A stretch of DNA of 64,000 bases from Pseudomonas sp. ok272 (GTDB lineage Bacteria > Pseudomonadota > Gammaproteobacteria > Pseudomonadales > Pseudomonadaceae): the NCBI RefSeq assembly GCF_900109995.1, contig NZ_FOCB01000006.1, forward strand, positions 186,001-250,000, given 5' to 3'. Numbering within the stretch: position 1 is the first letter of the stretch; the number at the start of each line of letters is the position of its first letter. This document shows, one piece after another, positions 36,523 to 47,352 of the stretch. Position numbers and translations under genes: made by a program. The notes under the pieces are model-generated. The model made no database searches and was not told where the DNA came from. It worked only from the letters and a program-made list of their open reading frames with translations.

Positions 36523-37761
36523 TCACTCAGGCGAGTGAAAGCTGAGGCTGTAGTTCACGGCCTTGGGGCCGGGGTCGAGGATGTCCAGGGCGATATGGAT
36601 CGGGGTTTGCGACGGCATTTCCACCAGGTTGGCCAGGTCGCCATTGAGGTACTCGCCAGGTTTGAAGCGGCGGCTGGCAATCAGGTGGCCGTTGAGGTCG
36701 GCGAAGCGCAACTCCAGCAGTGGGAATGGCTGTGAGAAGGCGGCCCGGTTGTAGATGATCGCGTCCACCACCAGGGCGCCACTGAAGTCCGGATGGCTGC
36801 GCACCACCAGATTGCTGCTCTTGATCAAGGCGATGTTGACCTTGGAGGGCATCGTGCAGCCGATCTGCGGGCACGCCAGTTGGAACCAGGGGCGGTATTG
36901 GTCCTGACGGGCCAGTTCGTCGAAGTGATAGGCGATGTATTGCCCGGCCAGCGCGGCGGCGGCCAGCAGTACCATCAGCCCCCAGAACAAGCGGCGGCCC
37001 CAGGGTGAGCGGCGCTTCTGCCAGTCGAGTTGCAGGGGGTCGTCGACCAGTTCCTGCAGCACTTCGTCACGGGCGGCGCTGTCTTTGCGTGCACGCTTTT
37101 TGTGCGTGGGTTCGACGGGGTCGTCCGCGGCATCATCGAGGTCGTCCGCGGTCGCGCAGAGGCGTTCGTCACGGCCGGCGGGTTGCCGTTCATCGGCGCT
37201 TGGCGTGAGGCTCAATGAGGGCACATCGGGCTCGTCATCGAGATCGACCGGCGCCATCGACAGTGACGGTTCGGTGCGCGAAGACCCGGACGGTTCCTCG
37301 ATCGACGGCTCGCCCTGCGAGCTGGCCTGGGCGCGCTCGGTGGCCGAGTCGCTGAACAAGCTGTCGGACCATGGCTCTTCGCCTTCGCTGCTGTCGCGAT
37401 GGGCGCTCAGGGCGTCTTCCCGGGGCTTGCGCTCCAGGCCGAATTCCTGGGTGGGCTGGATCTCGCGCTGTTCGAGCTTGGCCAGTTCCTCATCGAGATC
37501 GAGGTGGTCCAGGTCGAGCTCGGCGGCGCTCCACTGTTTCTGGCTGATCGCCCGTTGCTCGGGCGGCAGTTGCTCAGGCGGTGGCGTGGTGAGCGCGACA
37601 GCGTCCTTGCCCAGGCGTTGCTCAAGCAACTGGCGTGCAGCGTTGAACACTTGCAGGCACGAGCCGCAGCGAACCACCCCGCGCGCCACGCTCAATTGAG
37701 CGTGGCTGACACGGAAACTGGTCTGGCAATGCGGGCACTGGGTGACGAAGCTGTCGGTCAT
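36523..37761 (-). CDS. Zinc-ribbon and DUF3426 membrane protein
   Basis: 412 aa. The N-terminus is an MJ0042-type zinc ribbon (TQCPHCQTSFRVS...VVRCGSCLQVFNA, two CxxC pairs). A ~200-residue acidic, Ser/Pro-rich, low-complexity region leads to one helix (LFWGLMVLLAAAALAGQYIAY) and a DUF3426 domain (YRPWFQLACPQIGCTMP; SLSFHSPE at the end). This layout is a widespread conserved protein next to prmA; function unknown. It lies 30 bases downstream of prmA on the same strand. Confidence 0.9.
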   Translation of the reverse strand: MTDSFVTQCPHCQTSFRVSHAQLSVARGVVRCGSCLQVFNAARQLLEQRLGKDAVALTTPPPEQLPPEQRAISQKQWSAAELDLDHLDLDEELAKLEQREIQPTQEFGLERKPREDALSAHRDSSEGEEPWSDSLFSDSATERAQASSQGEPSIEEPSGSSRTEPSLSMAPVDLDDEPDVPSLSLTPSADERQPAGRDERLCATADDLDDAADDPVEPTHKKRARKDSAARDEVLQELVDDPLQLDWQKRRSPWGRRLFWGLMVLLAAAALAGQYIAYHFDELARQDQYRPWFQLACPQIGCTMPSKVNIALIKSSNLVVRSHPDFSGALVVDAIIYNRAAFSQPFPLLELRFADLNGHLIASRRFKPGEYLNGDLANLVEMPSQTPIHIALDILDPGPKAVNYSLSFHSPE

Positions 37762-37791
37762 GCGGCCATCCGGTCTAGGCAGGCGCTCATT

Positions 37792-38670
37792 CTAGCGCTT
37801 GAGCCCGGAGATGCGTACCCAGCCATCGCGATTGGCGATGGGGTCCAGGTCGAAGTCCTTGGCATAGGCCGCGGCGACGTCTTCGCCCTGCTCGGCGAGG
37901 ATGCCTGACAGCGCCAGGCGCCCGCCGGGCTTGACCAGGCTCGACAGTTGCGGGGCCAGGGACACCAGGGGCCCGGCGAGGATGTTGGCCACCACCACGT
38001 CAGCCGGGACCTGTGGCAGGTCTTCGGGCAGGTACAGCGGGAACAGCGCTTCGGCGATGTGGTTGCGCCCGGCATTGTCGCGGGAGGCTTCCAGCGCCTG
38101 TACGTCGATGTCGGTGCCGACCGCCTCTTTGGCGCCCAGCAGCAAGGCGGCAATCGCCAGGATCCCCGAGCCGCAGCCGAAGTCCAGCACGTTGCAGCCC
38201 TTGAGGTCCTGGCCGTCGAGCCATTCCAGGCACAGCGCGGTGGTCGGGTGGGTACCGGTGCCGAACGCCAGGCCCGGGTCGAGCAGCAGGTTGACCGCGT
38301 CCGGCTCAGGGGCGGCGTGCCAGCTCGGGACGATCCACAGGCGCTGGCCGAAACGCATCGGCTGGAAACCGTCCATCCAGCTGCGTTCCCAGTCCTGGTC
38401 TTCGATCACTTCAGTGTGGTGTTCAGGCAGCGGGCTGCCGGTCAGCAGCTCAAGGTGGGCCAGGACCGGTGCGGGTTCGGTGCCACCTTCGAACAGGGCC
38501 AGCAGGTGGGTGTGCGCCCACAGCGGGGTGGTGTTGAGTTCCGGTTCGAAGATCGGTTGGTCTTCGGCGTCCATGAAGGTCACCGAGACGGCGCCCACTT
38601 CAAGGAAAGCGTCTTCGTAGGTTTCGGCTTGTTCTGGGCTGATGGCGAGACGGACTTGCAGCCAAGGCAT
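37792..38670 (-). CDS. prmA: Ribosomal protein L11 methyltransferase
   Basis: 292 aa SAM-dependent enzyme that trimethylates ribosomal protein L11. Starts [20 protein letters not shown]; motifs [42 protein letters not shown] and [15 protein letters not shown]. The in-frame extension to 38841 reads through a REP repeat and is rejected. Confidence 0.96.
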   Translation of the reverse strand: MPWLQVRLAISPEQAETYEDAFLEVGAVSVTFMDAEDQPIFEPELNTTPLWAHTHLLALFEGGTEPAPVLAHLELLTGSPLPEHHTEVIEDQDWERSWMDGFQPMRFGQRLWIVPSWHAAPEPDAVNLLLDPGLAFGTGTHPTTALCLEWLDGQDLKGCNVLDFGCGSGILAIAALLLGAKEAVGTDIDVQALEASRDNAGRNHIAEALFPLYLPEDLPQVPADVVVANILAGPLVSLAPQLSSLVKPGGRLALSGILAEQGEDVAAAYAKDFDLDPIANRDGWVRISGLKR

Positions 38671-38774
38671 GGCGGGCACCTTTGAAAAATAGTGATTGCA
38701 GCCTAGCGGGCTGTAAGAAGCGCGCAAGTTTACGCGAGAGTAGGGCGCTTGTGGGAGCTTAGGGTGCAGGCATT

Positions 38775-38861
38775 GTGGGAGCGAGCCTGCTCGCGAAGGC
38801 GCAAGGTCAGTCGCCATTGATGCCGGAGGTGGCGCCGTCATCGCGAGCGGGCTGCTCCCAC
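38775..38861. repeat. REP doublet upstream of prmA
   Basis: Left arm GTGGGAGCGAGCCTGCTCGCGAA; right arm TCGCGAGCGGGCTGCTCCCAC lacks one base of the usual pattern, so the hairpin is imperfect. Confidence 0.85.
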
Positions 38862-38897
38862 AAGGAGTTTGCAGTGATTTGCATCGAATCAGCCCTT

Positions 38898-38932
38898 CAA
38901 AAACAACAAAGCCGCCCGAAGGCGGCTTTGTT
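38898..38932 (-). terminator. Rho-independent terminator of accBC
   Basis: On the minus strand: stem AAAGCCGCC / GGCGGCTTT with a TTCG tetraloop followed by GTTGTTTTT, starting about 15 bases after the accC stop. Confidence 0.92.
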
Positions 38933-38946
38933 TAGCTGACGAGCGC

Positions 38947-40305
38947 TTAGTGCTTCTCGGCAGCCAGCTTGTGCTCGAGGTAGTGAATGTTCACGCCCCC
39001 TTTGCAGAAGCCTTCGTCGCGGACCAAGTCGCGGTGCAGCGGGATGTTGGTCTTGATCCCGTCGACGACGATTTCGTCCAGCGCATTGCGCATGCGCGCC
39101 ATGGCTTCGTCACGGGTTGCCCCGTAGGTGATCAGCTTGCCGATCAACGAATCGTAGTTCGGCGGAACGGCATAGCCACTGTACAGGTGCGAATCGACGC
39201 GAACGCCGTTGCCGCCTGGTGCGTGGAAGTGCTTGACCGTGCCAGGGCTTGGCATGAAGGTCTTCGGGTCTTCGGCGTTGATCCGGCATTCCAGCGAGTG
39301 CCCGCGAATGACCACGTCATCCTGGGTGAACGACAGCTTATTGCCCGCGGCGATGCTGAGCATCTCCTTGACAATGTCGATGCCGGTGACCATTTCCGAT
39401 ACCGGGTGCTCGACCTGGACACGGGTGTTCATCTCGATGAAGTAGAACGCGCCGTTCTCGTACAGGAACTCGAAAGTGCCCGCGCCACGGTAGCCGATGT
39501 CGATGCACGCCTTGACGCAGCGGGCGAAGACTTCCTGGCGAGCCTTCTCGTCGATGCCCGGTGCCGGCGCTTCTTCGAGAACTTTCTGGTGGCGACGTTG
39601 CAGCGAGCAATCGCGGTCACCCAGGTGGATGGCGTGGCCCTGGCCGTCGGAAAGGACCTGGACTTCCACGTGACGTGGGTTGGTCAGGAACTTTTCCAGG
39701 TAGACCATCGGGTTGCCGAACGCCGCGCCGGCTTCGGAGCGGGTGAGTGCGGCCGAAGAGATCAGGTCTTCTTCTTTATGCACCACGCGCATGCCGCGAC
39801 CACCGCCGCCGCCAGCGGCCTTGATGATCACCGGGTAACCCACTTCGCGACCAATGCGCAGAGCGGTTTCTTCGTCTTCGGGCAGCGGGCCGTCGGACCC
39901 CGGAACGGTGGGTACACCGGCCGCGATCATGGCGTGCTTGGCCGACACCTTGTCGCCCATCAGGCGAATGGTTTCGGCTTTCGGGCCGATGAAGGCGAAG
40001 CCGGAGTTCTCGACCTGTTCGGCGAAGTCGGCGTTTTCCGCGAGGAAGCCGTAGCCTGGGTGAATGGCGGTGGCGCCTGTCACTTCAGCCGCCGCGATGA
40101 TGGCCGGGATGTGCAGGTAGGAGTGGGTGGCCGACGCCGGACCGATGCAGACGGATTCGTCTGCCAGGCCCAGGTGCATCAGTTCCTTGTCAGCCTTGGA
40201 GTAAACGGCGACGGTCTTGATGCCCATTTCTTTGCAGGCGCGCAGGATCCGCAGGGCGATCTCACCGCGGTTGGCGATCAGAACTTTTTCCAACTTCGCA
40301 GTCAT
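38947..40305 (-). CDS. accC: Acetyl-CoA carboxylase, biotin carboxylase subunit
   Basis: 452 aa ATP-grasp enzyme that carboxylates biotin on AccB. Starts [24 protein letters not shown] loop [56 protein letters not shown]. The ATG at 40305 has GGAGA eight bases upstream; the frame extends to 40326 but without homology. Cotranscribed with accB. Confidence 0.97.
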   Translation of the reverse strand: MTAKLEKVLIANRGEIALRILRACKEMGIKTVAVYSKADKELMHLGLADESVCIGPASATHSYLHIPAIIAAAEVTGATAIHPGYGFLAENADFAEQVENSGFAFIGPKAETIRLMGDKVSAKHAMIAAGVPTVPGSDGPLPEDEETALRIGREVGYPVIIKAAGGGGGRGMRVVHKEEDLISSAALTRSEAGAAFGNPMVYLEKFLTNPRHVEVQVLSDGQGHAIHLGDRDCSLQRRHQKVLEEAPAPGIDEKARQEVFARCVKACIDIGYRGAGTFEFLYENGAFYFIEMNTRVQVEHPVSEMVTGIDIVKEMLSIAAGNKLSFTQDDVVIRGHSLECRINAEDPKTFMPSPGTVKHFHAPGGNGVRVDSHLYSGYAVPPNYDSLIGKLITYGATRDEAMARMRNALDEIVVDGIKTNIPLHRDLVRDEGFCKGGVNIHYLEHKLAAEKH

Positions 40306-40322
40306 CAAAGGCTCTCCGCGGT

Positions 40323-40781
40323 TCAAACGATGGTGAACAGCGGTTGGTCGTACTCAACCGGCTGGCCGTCTTCGACGAGGATGGATTCGATCACACCGCT
40401 GGTTTCAGCTTCGATGTGGTTCATCATCTTCATGGCTTCGACGATGCACAGGGTGTCGCCTTTCTTCACGGTCTGGCCAACTTCAACGAAGGATGGCGAG
40501 GTTGGCGAAGATTTGCGATAGAAGGTGCCAACCATTGGCGAGCGAGCCACGGTGCCATTGAGCACTGGGGCGGCTGGCGCGGCAGGTGCAGCAGCGGCAG
40601 CCGGTGCGGCTGGAGCGGCGGCTGGAGCCTGTTGCATCGGGGCCGGCGCGTAGTACTGCTGGGCCGGGGTCTTGCTGTGGCGGCTGATGCGTACGGACTC
40701 TTCGCCTTCCTTGATCTCGAGCTCGTCGATGCCGGACTCTTCCAGCAGTTCGATCAGTTTCTTAACTTTACGGATATCCAT
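40323..40781 (-). CDS. accB: Biotin carboxyl carrier protein
   Basis: 152 aa. N-terminal segment [26 protein letters not shown], a flexible Ala/Pro linker (~52-73), and the biotinyl domain with Lys118 in [13 protein letters not shown]. It carries biotin between AccC and the AccAD transferase in fatty-acid synthesis. The accB-accC order and the 17-base gap are standard. Confidence 0.97.
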   Translation of the reverse strand: MDIRKVKKLIELLEESGIDELEIKEGEESVRISRHSKTPAQQYYAPAPMQQAPAAAPAAPAAAAAPAAPAAPVLNGTVARSPMVGTFYRKSSPTSPSFVEVGQTVKKGDTLCIVEAMKMMNHIEAETSGVIESILVEDGQPVEYDQPLFTIV

Positions 40782-40829
40782 GAATCATCAACTCCCAAGG
40801 GTCGGTCAGGGGCGTTTAACGCTTGTTGT

Positions 40830-41282
40830 TCAAGCTGTTGCCTGTAATTCGAGCTGCTCTAGCGCGGCCTCCAGGGCCAGTCGGTAACCGCTGGCGCCAA
40901 GGCCGCAGATCACTCCCACCGCTACGTCGGAGAAGTAAGAGTGATGGCGGAAAGCTTCGCGTTTGTGCACGTTGGACAAATGCACTTCGATGAATGGGAT
41001 GCTCACCGCCAGCAGCGCGTCACGTAATGCGACACTTGTATGCGTAAAAGCTGCTGGATTGATCAGGATAAAGTCCACGCCTTCATCGCGGGCGGCGTGG
41101 ATCCGGTCGATCAATTCATACTCGGCGTTGCTTTGCAGGTAGAGCAAATGGTGGCCGGCAGTGCGCGCCCGCTGTTCCAGGTCCTGATTGATCTGGGCCA
41201 GGGTCACGGCCCCGTAGACGCCCGGTTCGCGGGTGCCAAGCAGGTTCAGGTTGGGTCCGTGCAGAACCAGTAGGGTCGCCAT
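40830..41282 (-). CDS. aroQ: Type II 3-dehydroquinate dehydratase
   Basis: 150 aa dodecameric enzyme of the shikimate pathway. Active-site features: [17 protein letters not shown] with the catalytic Tyr, [32 protein letters not shown], and the proton-transfer His in [12 protein letters not shown]. It directly precedes accB, as in P. aeruginosa; no dipZ gene lies beside it here. Confidence 0.96.
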   Translation of the reverse strand: MATLLVLHGPNLNLLGTREPGVYGAVTLAQINQDLEQRARTAGHHLLYLQSNAEYELIDRIHAARDEGVDFILINPAAFTHTSVALRDALLAVSIPFIEVHLSNVHKREAFRHHSYFSDVAVGVICGLGASGYRLALEAALEQLELQATA

Positions 41283-41455
41283 CGGCTGTTCCTTGTTATC
41301 TATGCGCAGTTATCAGAACCCGGCGACTATGCCGCAAAGCCTTTGTGACTGTCCAGTTCTCTGCAATAGCCAGCACGATGACCGAGGATTGCGCTAGATA
41401 TGTGACCGCTTGGCCGGGCTTGGTCAGTGTTGGGGCGAACTCGGCATGAACCTTG

Positions 41456-41543
41456 GTGGGAGCGGGCTTGCTCGCGAAGGCGGTGTGCCATCCGCCTCAA
41501 ATGCTGAATGTGCCGCCTTCTTCGCGAGCAAGCCCGCTCCCAC
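41456..41543. repeat. REP doublet between ctpL and aroQ
   Basis: Inverted pair GTGGGAGCGGGCTTGCTCGCGAA and TTCGCGAGCAAGCCCGCTCCCAC with perfect arms. Confidence 0.92.
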
Positions 41544-41559
41544 AGGTACTGGGATCAGC

Positions 41560-43521
41560 TCAGACGCGGAACGCCTGCACCGCCGTACGCAACTGTCCAC
41601 CCAGTAGCAGCAGGTTTTCCCCCTGGCTGCGGCCTTCGCCGATGCGCACCAGGTTATCGCCGCCCAATTGATGGATCCGTTCGCTGTGATCGCGAATCTC
41701 GCTGACCGCGCCACTTTGCTGGGCGGTGACCGCGGCGATGCGCACGGCGGTGTCGGCGATGGTCTGGATTGCGCCGACGATCTTGTCCAGCGCGCCGTCC
41801 GCCGCCTGGGCCTGGTTGGCCGTGGCCTCGGCGTGCTCGACCTGGGCGCGCATACCCGCCACCGATTGCCGGGCGGCCAGTTGCAGGCCGGCGATCAGGG
41901 TCTGGATCTCGGCGGTGGCGCCTGCTGTGCGCTGCGCCAGCGAGCGTACCTCTTCGGCAACGACCGCAAACCCGCGGCCCATTTCCCCGGCACGGGCCGC
42001 CTCAATGGCGGCGTTGAGGGCCAGCAGGTTGGTCTGGTCGGCGATGGCGCGGATCACGGTCAGGACGCCACCGATGGTCGCCGACTCTTGTGCCAGGTGC
42101 TCGATCATCTGGGTGTTGCCCTGGACCTCGCCGACCAGTGCGTGCAGGCCGGTCAGGCTCAAGCCGATGACGTGTTGCCCGTGTTCCACCGCGAGCCCGG
42201 CATGGCGACTGGCGTCGGCGGCCTGGCTGGCGTCACCGGCCACTTGCTGGATGGTCGCCTCCAACTCGCCCAGGGAGTCACGGATCAGCGCGGTGTCGCC
42301 GGCCTGGTGTTCGGCGCCGCGGTGCAGGTCGTTGCTCAGGTCCGCCAGGATGCGGCTGCTGCCCGCCACGTGCTCGGCGTTCTGGCGGATGGTGCCCACC
42401 AGGTCGACCAAGTAGGCGCGCAGGCGATTGAGGGAATCCTGGATGTCATGCAGTTCGCGGTTGGTCGCGCCCAGTTGGATGTCCCGGCCGAAGTCACCGT
42501 CGGCCCAGGTCGACAGGGCCGGCGCGAGGTTGCTCAGCACGCGGGCCAGGCGCCGTTGCAAGGTGTCGATCAGCAGGGCGATCAGCAGGATCAGGCCGAT
42601 CATCAGCCCTTGCATCAACCGCACCTCACGCTGGATTTTCCCGTGCTGCGCCCGCACCGTCGGCTCCAGGCCGGCAATCGCCTGTTGCACGGTGGCCATC
42701 TTCAGGTGAGTGGCGGCGCTGAGTTCGGCGCGTTTGTGGATCTGTTCGCGGGTGCGAGCCAATTCCGCCGGGTAGCGATTGAGCAGGCTGTTCAGTTCGC
42801 GCTTGAGGCCGGTGCCGGCATCCTCCTGGACGGTGTTGCCGGTGTTTTCCAGCCCCATCAGCGCGGCGAAGTCGTCGGTGTTGGCGTCCTGGGTCGTGGT
42901 GACGCCCAGCAGCGGCAGGCCATCGAGTCGCTCGGCCTGGGCGCGGATGTTGGCCACTTCCCGTTCCACATCGGCGGCCAGTTCGCTGCGCCCGCTGCTG
43001 ACCAGCTTGTCCCGGGCCAGTGACAGCTTGCCCACCTGCAGCGCCGCCGCCAGCAGGGGCGGGAAGTACGCGGTGGCCGCGGGGGTGTTGGCGCCCGAGG
43101 CGTATTGACTGAGTTGGTCGAGGTTGGCGCCCAGCTCGCGCTCGGCCGACAGCAGCAGGGCTTGCGGGTCGCCCGCCAGTTTGCCGGCGGCCAGCAGTTC
43201 GCTCTTGCTGAACGCTTCGAGGCTGGCGAGGCTGGGGCGCAGGTTGGCTGCCAGTTCGGGCGGCAGTGTGTCGAGGTCCGTCTGCAGGCGTGCGAGCGCC
43301 TGGCTCGCGTTGCTCAGGCGCAGGGCGTCGCCGCTGGCCAGATAGTCCTCGACGTTGCGCGCCACCTCGCTCTGGAACTGTTGCGCCAGGCCCAGGTAGC
43401 GCTCCATCAAGCGGTAAGGGCGCTCCAGGGCGTTTTGCGACCACCACAGGGTGGCGCCGAGTGCGACGCACACCGCCACTAACAGCAGGGAATTGAGATT
43501 GGTCAGCAACTTCAGGCGCAT
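41560..43521 (-). CDS. ctpL: Methyl-accepting chemotaxis protein, CtpL-like
   Basis: 653 aa. Helix 1 at ~12-28 ([16 protein letters not shown]), a ~285-residue helical periplasmic sensor domain, helix 2 ([15 protein letters not shown], ~312-326), HAMP, and a signalling domain whose tip is [36 protein letters not shown]. Position between aroQ and a GcbA-type cyclase corresponds to P. aeruginosa ctpL, a receptor for inorganic phosphate (and chlorinated anilines). Ligand specificity is inferred from synteny only. Confidence 0.85.
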   Translation of the reverse strand: MRLKLLTNLNSLLLVAVCVALGATLWWSQNALERPYRLMERYLGLAQQFQSEVARNVEDYLASGDALRLSNASQALARLQTDLDTLPPELAANLRPSLASLEAFSKSELLAAGKLAGDPQALLLSAERELGANLDQLSQYASGANTPAATAYFPPLLAAALQVGKLSLARDKLVSSGRSELAADVEREVANIRAQAERLDGLPLLGVTTTQDANTDDFAALMGLENTGNTVQEDAGTGLKRELNSLLNRYPAELARTREQIHKRAELSAATHLKMATVQQAIAGLEPTVRAQHGKIQREVRLMQGLMIGLILLIALLIDTLQRRLARVLSNLAPALSTWADGDFGRDIQLGATNRELHDIQDSLNRLRAYLVDLVGTIRQNAEHVAGSSRILADLSNDLHRGAEHQAGDTALIRDSLGELEATIQQVAGDASQAADASRHAGLAVEHGQHVIGLSLTGLHALVGEVQGNTQMIEHLAQESATIGGVLTVIRAIADQTNLLALNAAIEAARAGEMGRGFAVVAEEVRSLAQRTAGATAEIQTLIAGLQLAARQSVAGMRAQVEHAEATANQAQAADGALDKIVGAIQTIADTAVRIAAVTAQQSGAVSEIRDHSERIHQLGGDNLVRIGEGRSQGENLLLLGGQLRTAVQAFRV

Positions 43522-43573
43522 CGCAGTTCAGCCCACGGCAGAATGGTAAGCGCCTGAAGTTATTGCGTTGGTG

Positions 43574-45244
43574 TTACAGCATTGTGACGGATTCAGTGGA
43601 TTCCGCTAAAAAGCTGGCACTTTGCCTTGGTTGTCGCACGGCCATCACCCGATTGCGTCCTGCATCTTTGGCGCGGTACAGCGCTTCGTCTGCGTGGCTG
43701 GCCATCATCAGGCTGTCGCAATTCTCGTGCAGGTCCACCACGCCGGCGCTGAAGGTGCACCACAGGTCCTGGGGCTGGGCCGGGTAGTGGATTTCGGCAA
43801 AGCGCTGGCGGATCTCATCGAGCACTTTGTGGGCTGATTCGATATCGGTATCGGGCATGACGATAGCGAACTCTTCGCCGCCGTAACGGCCGATGAAGTC
43901 GGTCTTGCGCAGGCGTTGCTTGAGAAACAGCGCCAGGCTCTTGATCACCCGGTCGCCCATGGGGTGGCCATGGCTGTCGTTGACCCGCTTGAAGTGGTCG
44001 ATGTCGAGCATGGCAAAGCTCAGCGGCTTGTTCTCGCGACGGGCGCGGAAGCTACAGTCTTCCAGCAGTTGCAGGATGTGGGTGTGGTTGTACAGGCCGG
44101 TCAGGCTGTCGCGGACCATCCGGGCCTTGAGGTTGCGGGCCCGTGCGGCGCGGTTGCGCACCGTGGTGATCAGGTGGCGCGGCTTGATCGGCTTGGTGAG
44201 GAAGTCGTCGCCGCCTTCGCTCATGGCGTCCAGTTGCTTGTCCTGGTCGTCTTCGGCCGACAGGTAGATGATCGGCACGCTGACGTAGCGGTCGTTGTGG
44301 CGGATCACCTTGGCCAGTTCGGTGCCGGTGCAGGCCGGCATGTACATGTCGAGGATGATCAGGTCGGGCTGGAAGTCCGCCAGTTCGGCCATCGCCTGGA
44401 TGGGCTCGGTCAGGGTGCGGGTGACGATCCCGGCGCTGTTGAGCAGGCGCTCGGTGTGCAGGGCCTGGGCGCGGGAGTCGTCAATGATCAGCACCCGATA
44501 CGGCTCGTACTGGGCGACGCAGGTCAGCACCTCGATCTTTTCCAGCAGGCTCGACGCTTCGAGGGTGCCGGTGAGGAACTCCTGGCCACCGGCGCGCACG
44601 GCGGCCAGGCGGGTCGGGGTGTCGGTTTCCAGCAGGCTGAAGAACAACAGCGGCAGTTTCTGCTCCAGCCCCGCCTGGGCTTCGGCGGCCAGTTGCAGGC
44701 CCATGCCGGGACCGGCGAAGTCGACATCCATCACGATCGCCGCCGGGAGCCGTTCGACCATCGAGGCGCGAAACGCCGCCATGCTGTCCAGCGATTGCGC
44801 GCTCAGGCCGAAAAACTCCAACTGCTTGGCCAGGCGTTCGGCGCGGTCGTGGTCCTGCAGCAGCACGTAAATCGGCTTGCGCAGGGGCGGCAGGAGGGTT
44901 TGTTCGAGTTGGTCGCCCTGGCGCAGGCCGGTGCGGGACAGGCGCTGCATCAGGCGATTGAGGTCGGTAATCAGGTTGCTGCTCAGGCGCCCGCGATTGG
45001 CATCCACGGCGTGCAGGGATTGACTGATGCTGTGGGCCAGTTGGGTGTGTTCCGGCTGTTCGAAACGTTCGGCGAAACGCAGCAGGCGCAGGTTCGCTTC
45101 ACTGAGTTCCGACAGGTCCGCGGTGGACCACTCACTGCGCTGCAGGCGTTGCCATATCTCAAGAATTTGACGTGCTTGATGAATTACCCGCTGGGCAAAA
45201 TGTTGCTTGAGGCGCTCACGGCTGGGGTCTTCTTGCTCGGTCAT
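43574..45244 (-). CDS. gcbA: Diguanylate cyclase GcbA (REC-REC-GGDEF)
   Basis: 556 aa from the ATG at 45244 (MTEQEDPSRERLKQHF); an ATG at 45280 would add 12 residues, and neither has a convincing ribosome site. A ~150-residue helical N-terminus precedes a degenerate receiver (IYVLLQDHDRAERL), a canonical receiver (VLIIDDSRAQALH...LIILDMYMPAC) and a GGDEF domain with intact GGEEF active site and the RxxD inhibitory site (RKTD) five residues before it. It makes c-di-GMP and is subject to product inhibition. GcbA promotes early attachment in P. fluorescens and represses swarming. Confidence 0.9.
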   Translation of the reverse strand: MTEQEDPSRERLKQHFAQRVIHQARQILEIWQRLQRSEWSTADLSELSEANLRLLRFAERFEQPEHTQLAHSISQSLHAVDANRGRLSSNLITDLNRLMQRLSRTGLRQGDQLEQTLLPPLRKPIYVLLQDHDRAERLAKQLEFFGLSAQSLDSMAAFRASMVERLPAAIVMDVDFAGPGMGLQLAAEAQAGLEQKLPLLFFSLLETDTPTRLAAVRAGGQEFLTGTLEASSLLEKIEVLTCVAQYEPYRVLIIDDSRAQALHTERLLNSAGIVTRTLTEPIQAMAELADFQPDLIILDMYMPACTGTELAKVIRHNDRYVSVPIIYLSAEDDQDKQLDAMSEGGDDFLTKPIKPRHLITTVRNRAARARNLKARMVRDSLTGLYNHTHILQLLEDCSFRARRENKPLSFAMLDIDHFKRVNDSHGHPMGDRVIKSLALFLKQRLRKTDFIGRYGGEEFAIVMPDTDIESAHKVLDEIRQRFAEIHYPAQPQDLWCTFSAGVVDLHENCDSLMMASHADEALYRAKDAGRNRVMAVRQPRQSASFLAESTESVTML

Positions 45245-45532
45245 ATCCTGACTACTAGTTAGGGGGCATGCTGAGGTCATCGAGTGGTGGCTCTATGCTA
45301 GCACCTCTTTCCAGTTACATGAGTGTCGTACGTCAATAATCTACAACGGGGATAGATTCAGTTTGTGACCGTCTGGTCGCATAGGCTCCCGGCCTTGCTT
45401 CATCTATAGTGGCTGCTTGTTCGCAATCCGTACGCGGTGGTGCCTGGGCAGGATTAATCCGCTCACGATCAGGCACGATGGAGTAGGGTTGTGGTCGAAC
45501 CGATGAACTCAAGTGATTGAAAGGATATCGCC

Positions 45533-46600
45533 ATGCTGGACTGGAAGAATCGCGCAGGCAGTGCGCCCGAACGTGCCGCCGAACCCAAGTCGGCCACCCG
45601 CAGTTACTTCGGTGGCCTGCTGTTCAGTCGTGCACTGGCCACGCTGGTCGGCCTCTACCTGTTGGTGACTATCGGCCTGGGTTGGTACTGGAGCGAGGAG
45701 CCGGCACTGTTCCCGGTGCAGCAGAACGCCCAGATCGCCGCCGAGAAGCAAGGCCGACAGATGGTCGTCGGCTACACCACGGTGGAAACCCTCAAGACCG
45801 TGGCCGGCACCCTGCTCGACAAGCCAGGCGGCTACATCTCCAATGACCGTTTCCCGCCGGGCCTGTGGATGGACAACATGCCGAGTTGGGAATATGGCGT
45901 GCTGGTGCAGGTGCGTGACCTGACCCGTGCGTTGCGCAAGGACTTCGCCCGCTCGCAGTCGCAGTCGGCCGAAGACGCCGACCTGGCCAAGGCCGAGCCG
46001 CGCTTCAACTTCGATAACAAGAGCTGGATCCTGCCGTCCAGTGAGTCGGAGTACCAGGAAGGCATCAACTCGCTGAGCCGTTACCAGGCTCGCCTGTCGG
46101 ACCCGACGCAAAAGAACGCGCTGTTCTACGCCCGTGCCGACAACCTGAACAATTGGCTGGGTGACGTTGGCACCCGCCTGGGTTCGCTGTCGCAACGGCT
46201 GTCGGCCAGTGTCGGGCGGGTCAAGCTCAACACCGCGCTGAAGACCGAAGTCACAAGCCCGGGCCAGGTCCCGCAGGTCGATGAAGAAGTGGTGGAAACC
46301 CCGTGGATGCAGATCGACAACGTGTTCTACGAAGCCCGCGGCCAAGCCTGGGCACTGTCCCATCTGCTGCGCGCCATCGAAGTCGACTTCGCCGATGTGC
46401 TGGCCAAGAAAAACGCCACGGTCAGCGTGCGCCAGATCATTCGTGAGCTGGAAGCCTCGCAAGAGCCGGTCTGGAGCCCGATGATCCTCAATGGCAGCGG
46501 CTTTGGCGTCCTGGCCAACCACTCGCTGGTCATGGCCAACTACATCTCGCGGGCCAACGCGGCGGTCATCGATTTGCGCCAACTGCTCAACCAAGGCTGA
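45533..46600 (+). CDS. DUF2333 family membrane protein
   Basis: 355 aa, one N-terminal helix (ALATLVGLYLLVTIGLGWYWS) and a large periplasmic part with the family motifs PGGYISNDRFPPGLWMDNMPSWEYGVLVQ and NFDNKSWILPSSESEYQEG. Conserved in Pseudomonas beside gcbA; function unknown. It diverges from gcbA and lies four bases before the NUDIX gene. Confidence 0.9.
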   Translation: MLDWKNRAGSAPERAAEPKSATRSYFGGLLFSRALATLVGLYLLVTIGLGWYWSEEPALFPVQQNAQIAAEKQGRQMVVGYTTVETLKTVAGTLLDKPGGYISNDRFPPGLWMDNMPSWEYGVLVQVRDLTRALRKDFARSQSQSAEDADLAKAEPRFNFDNKSWILPSSESEYQEGINSLSRYQARLSDPTQKNALFYARADNLNNWLGDVGTRLGSLSQRLSASVGRVKLNTALKTEVTSPGQVPQVDEEVVETPWMQIDNVFYEARGQAWALSHLLRAIEVDFADVLAKKNATVSVRQIIRELEASQEPVWSPMILNGSGFGVLANHSLVMANYISRANAAVIDLRQLLNQG

Positions 46601-46604
46601 GTTC

Positions 46605-47174
46605 ATGGTCGACACTGCCCGGGAGGCCGCTCACCGCGCGGCCTCCGATGCCGAACTGATTGCCTGGGTCGACGAGCACGACAACCTGCTTGGCGCCCTG
46701 GTCCGCTCGGACCTGCGCGAGCGGGGGCTGATCGGGCGCGGCACCTACATCATGTTGTTCAACTCCGCCGGCGACTTGTGCGTGCACCAGCGTACGTTCA
46801 GCAAGGCGCTGTATCCGGGCTTCTGGGATGTGGCGGCCGGCGGCATGGTGGCGGCCGATGAAACCTACGCCGAGTCGGCCGCCCGCGAACTGGCCGAAGA
46901 ACTGGGCGTGAGCGGGGTCGCGATGACCGCCCATGACCACTTCTACTTCGAGGACGCCGGCAGTCGCCTGTGGTGTGCGGCGTTCTCGGCGGTGTGGGAT
47001 GGCCCCTTGTCCCTGCAGCCGGAAGAAGTCCTGCAGGCGCGGTTCATCCCCATCGAACAGGTGCTGCTGGAAATCCAGCAAAAGCCTTACTGCCCGGACT
47101 CCCTGGCCGCCTTGCAGCGTTATCTGGCGGCGCGTAGGACGGGGGCGGCCAAGAACGTCGCAAAAGATGCATAA
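46605..47174 (+). CDS. NUDIX hydrolase
   Basis: 189 aa. Complete Nudix box, G80-x5-E86-x7-R94-E95-L-x-E98-E99-x-G101-V, in the context VAAGGMVAADETYAE. The N-terminal VDEHDNLLGALVRSDLRERGLIGRGTY resembles the Idi/YfcD-like NUDIX branch (COG1443). Substrate not predictable. The ATG at 46605 follows the DUF2333 stop by four bases, so the two are cotranscribed. Confidence 0.9.
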   Translation: MVDTAREAAHRAASDAELIAWVDEHDNLLGALVRSDLRERGLIGRGTYIMLFNSAGDLCVHQRTFSKALYPGFWDVAAGGMVAADETYAESAARELAEELGVSGVAMTAHDHFYFEDAGSRLWCAAFSAVWDGPLSLQPEEVLQARFIPIEQVLLEIQQKPYCPDSLAALQRYLAARRTGAAKNVAKDA

Positions 47175-47352
47175 ATTGCCGCCAATTGGCTCTTAGCAAG
47201 TAGGCTTTTTGCCGTTACACTGCGCGACCTTTTCAAGCTGGACCGGCTTTGCCTGGTCCAGTAGCGCTGCCCCTGCCTGAGTGGGGCTTCGCGGTCGATA
47301 GCACGTGCCAACGTTGCTGCGACCAGTCTTTGTCCTCCCAAGAGGATTGCCG

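Noticed and set aside
41668..45262. Long plus-strand frames opposite ctpL and gcbA
   Set aside because: No domains, biased composition; the minus-strand proteins are intact and recognisable.
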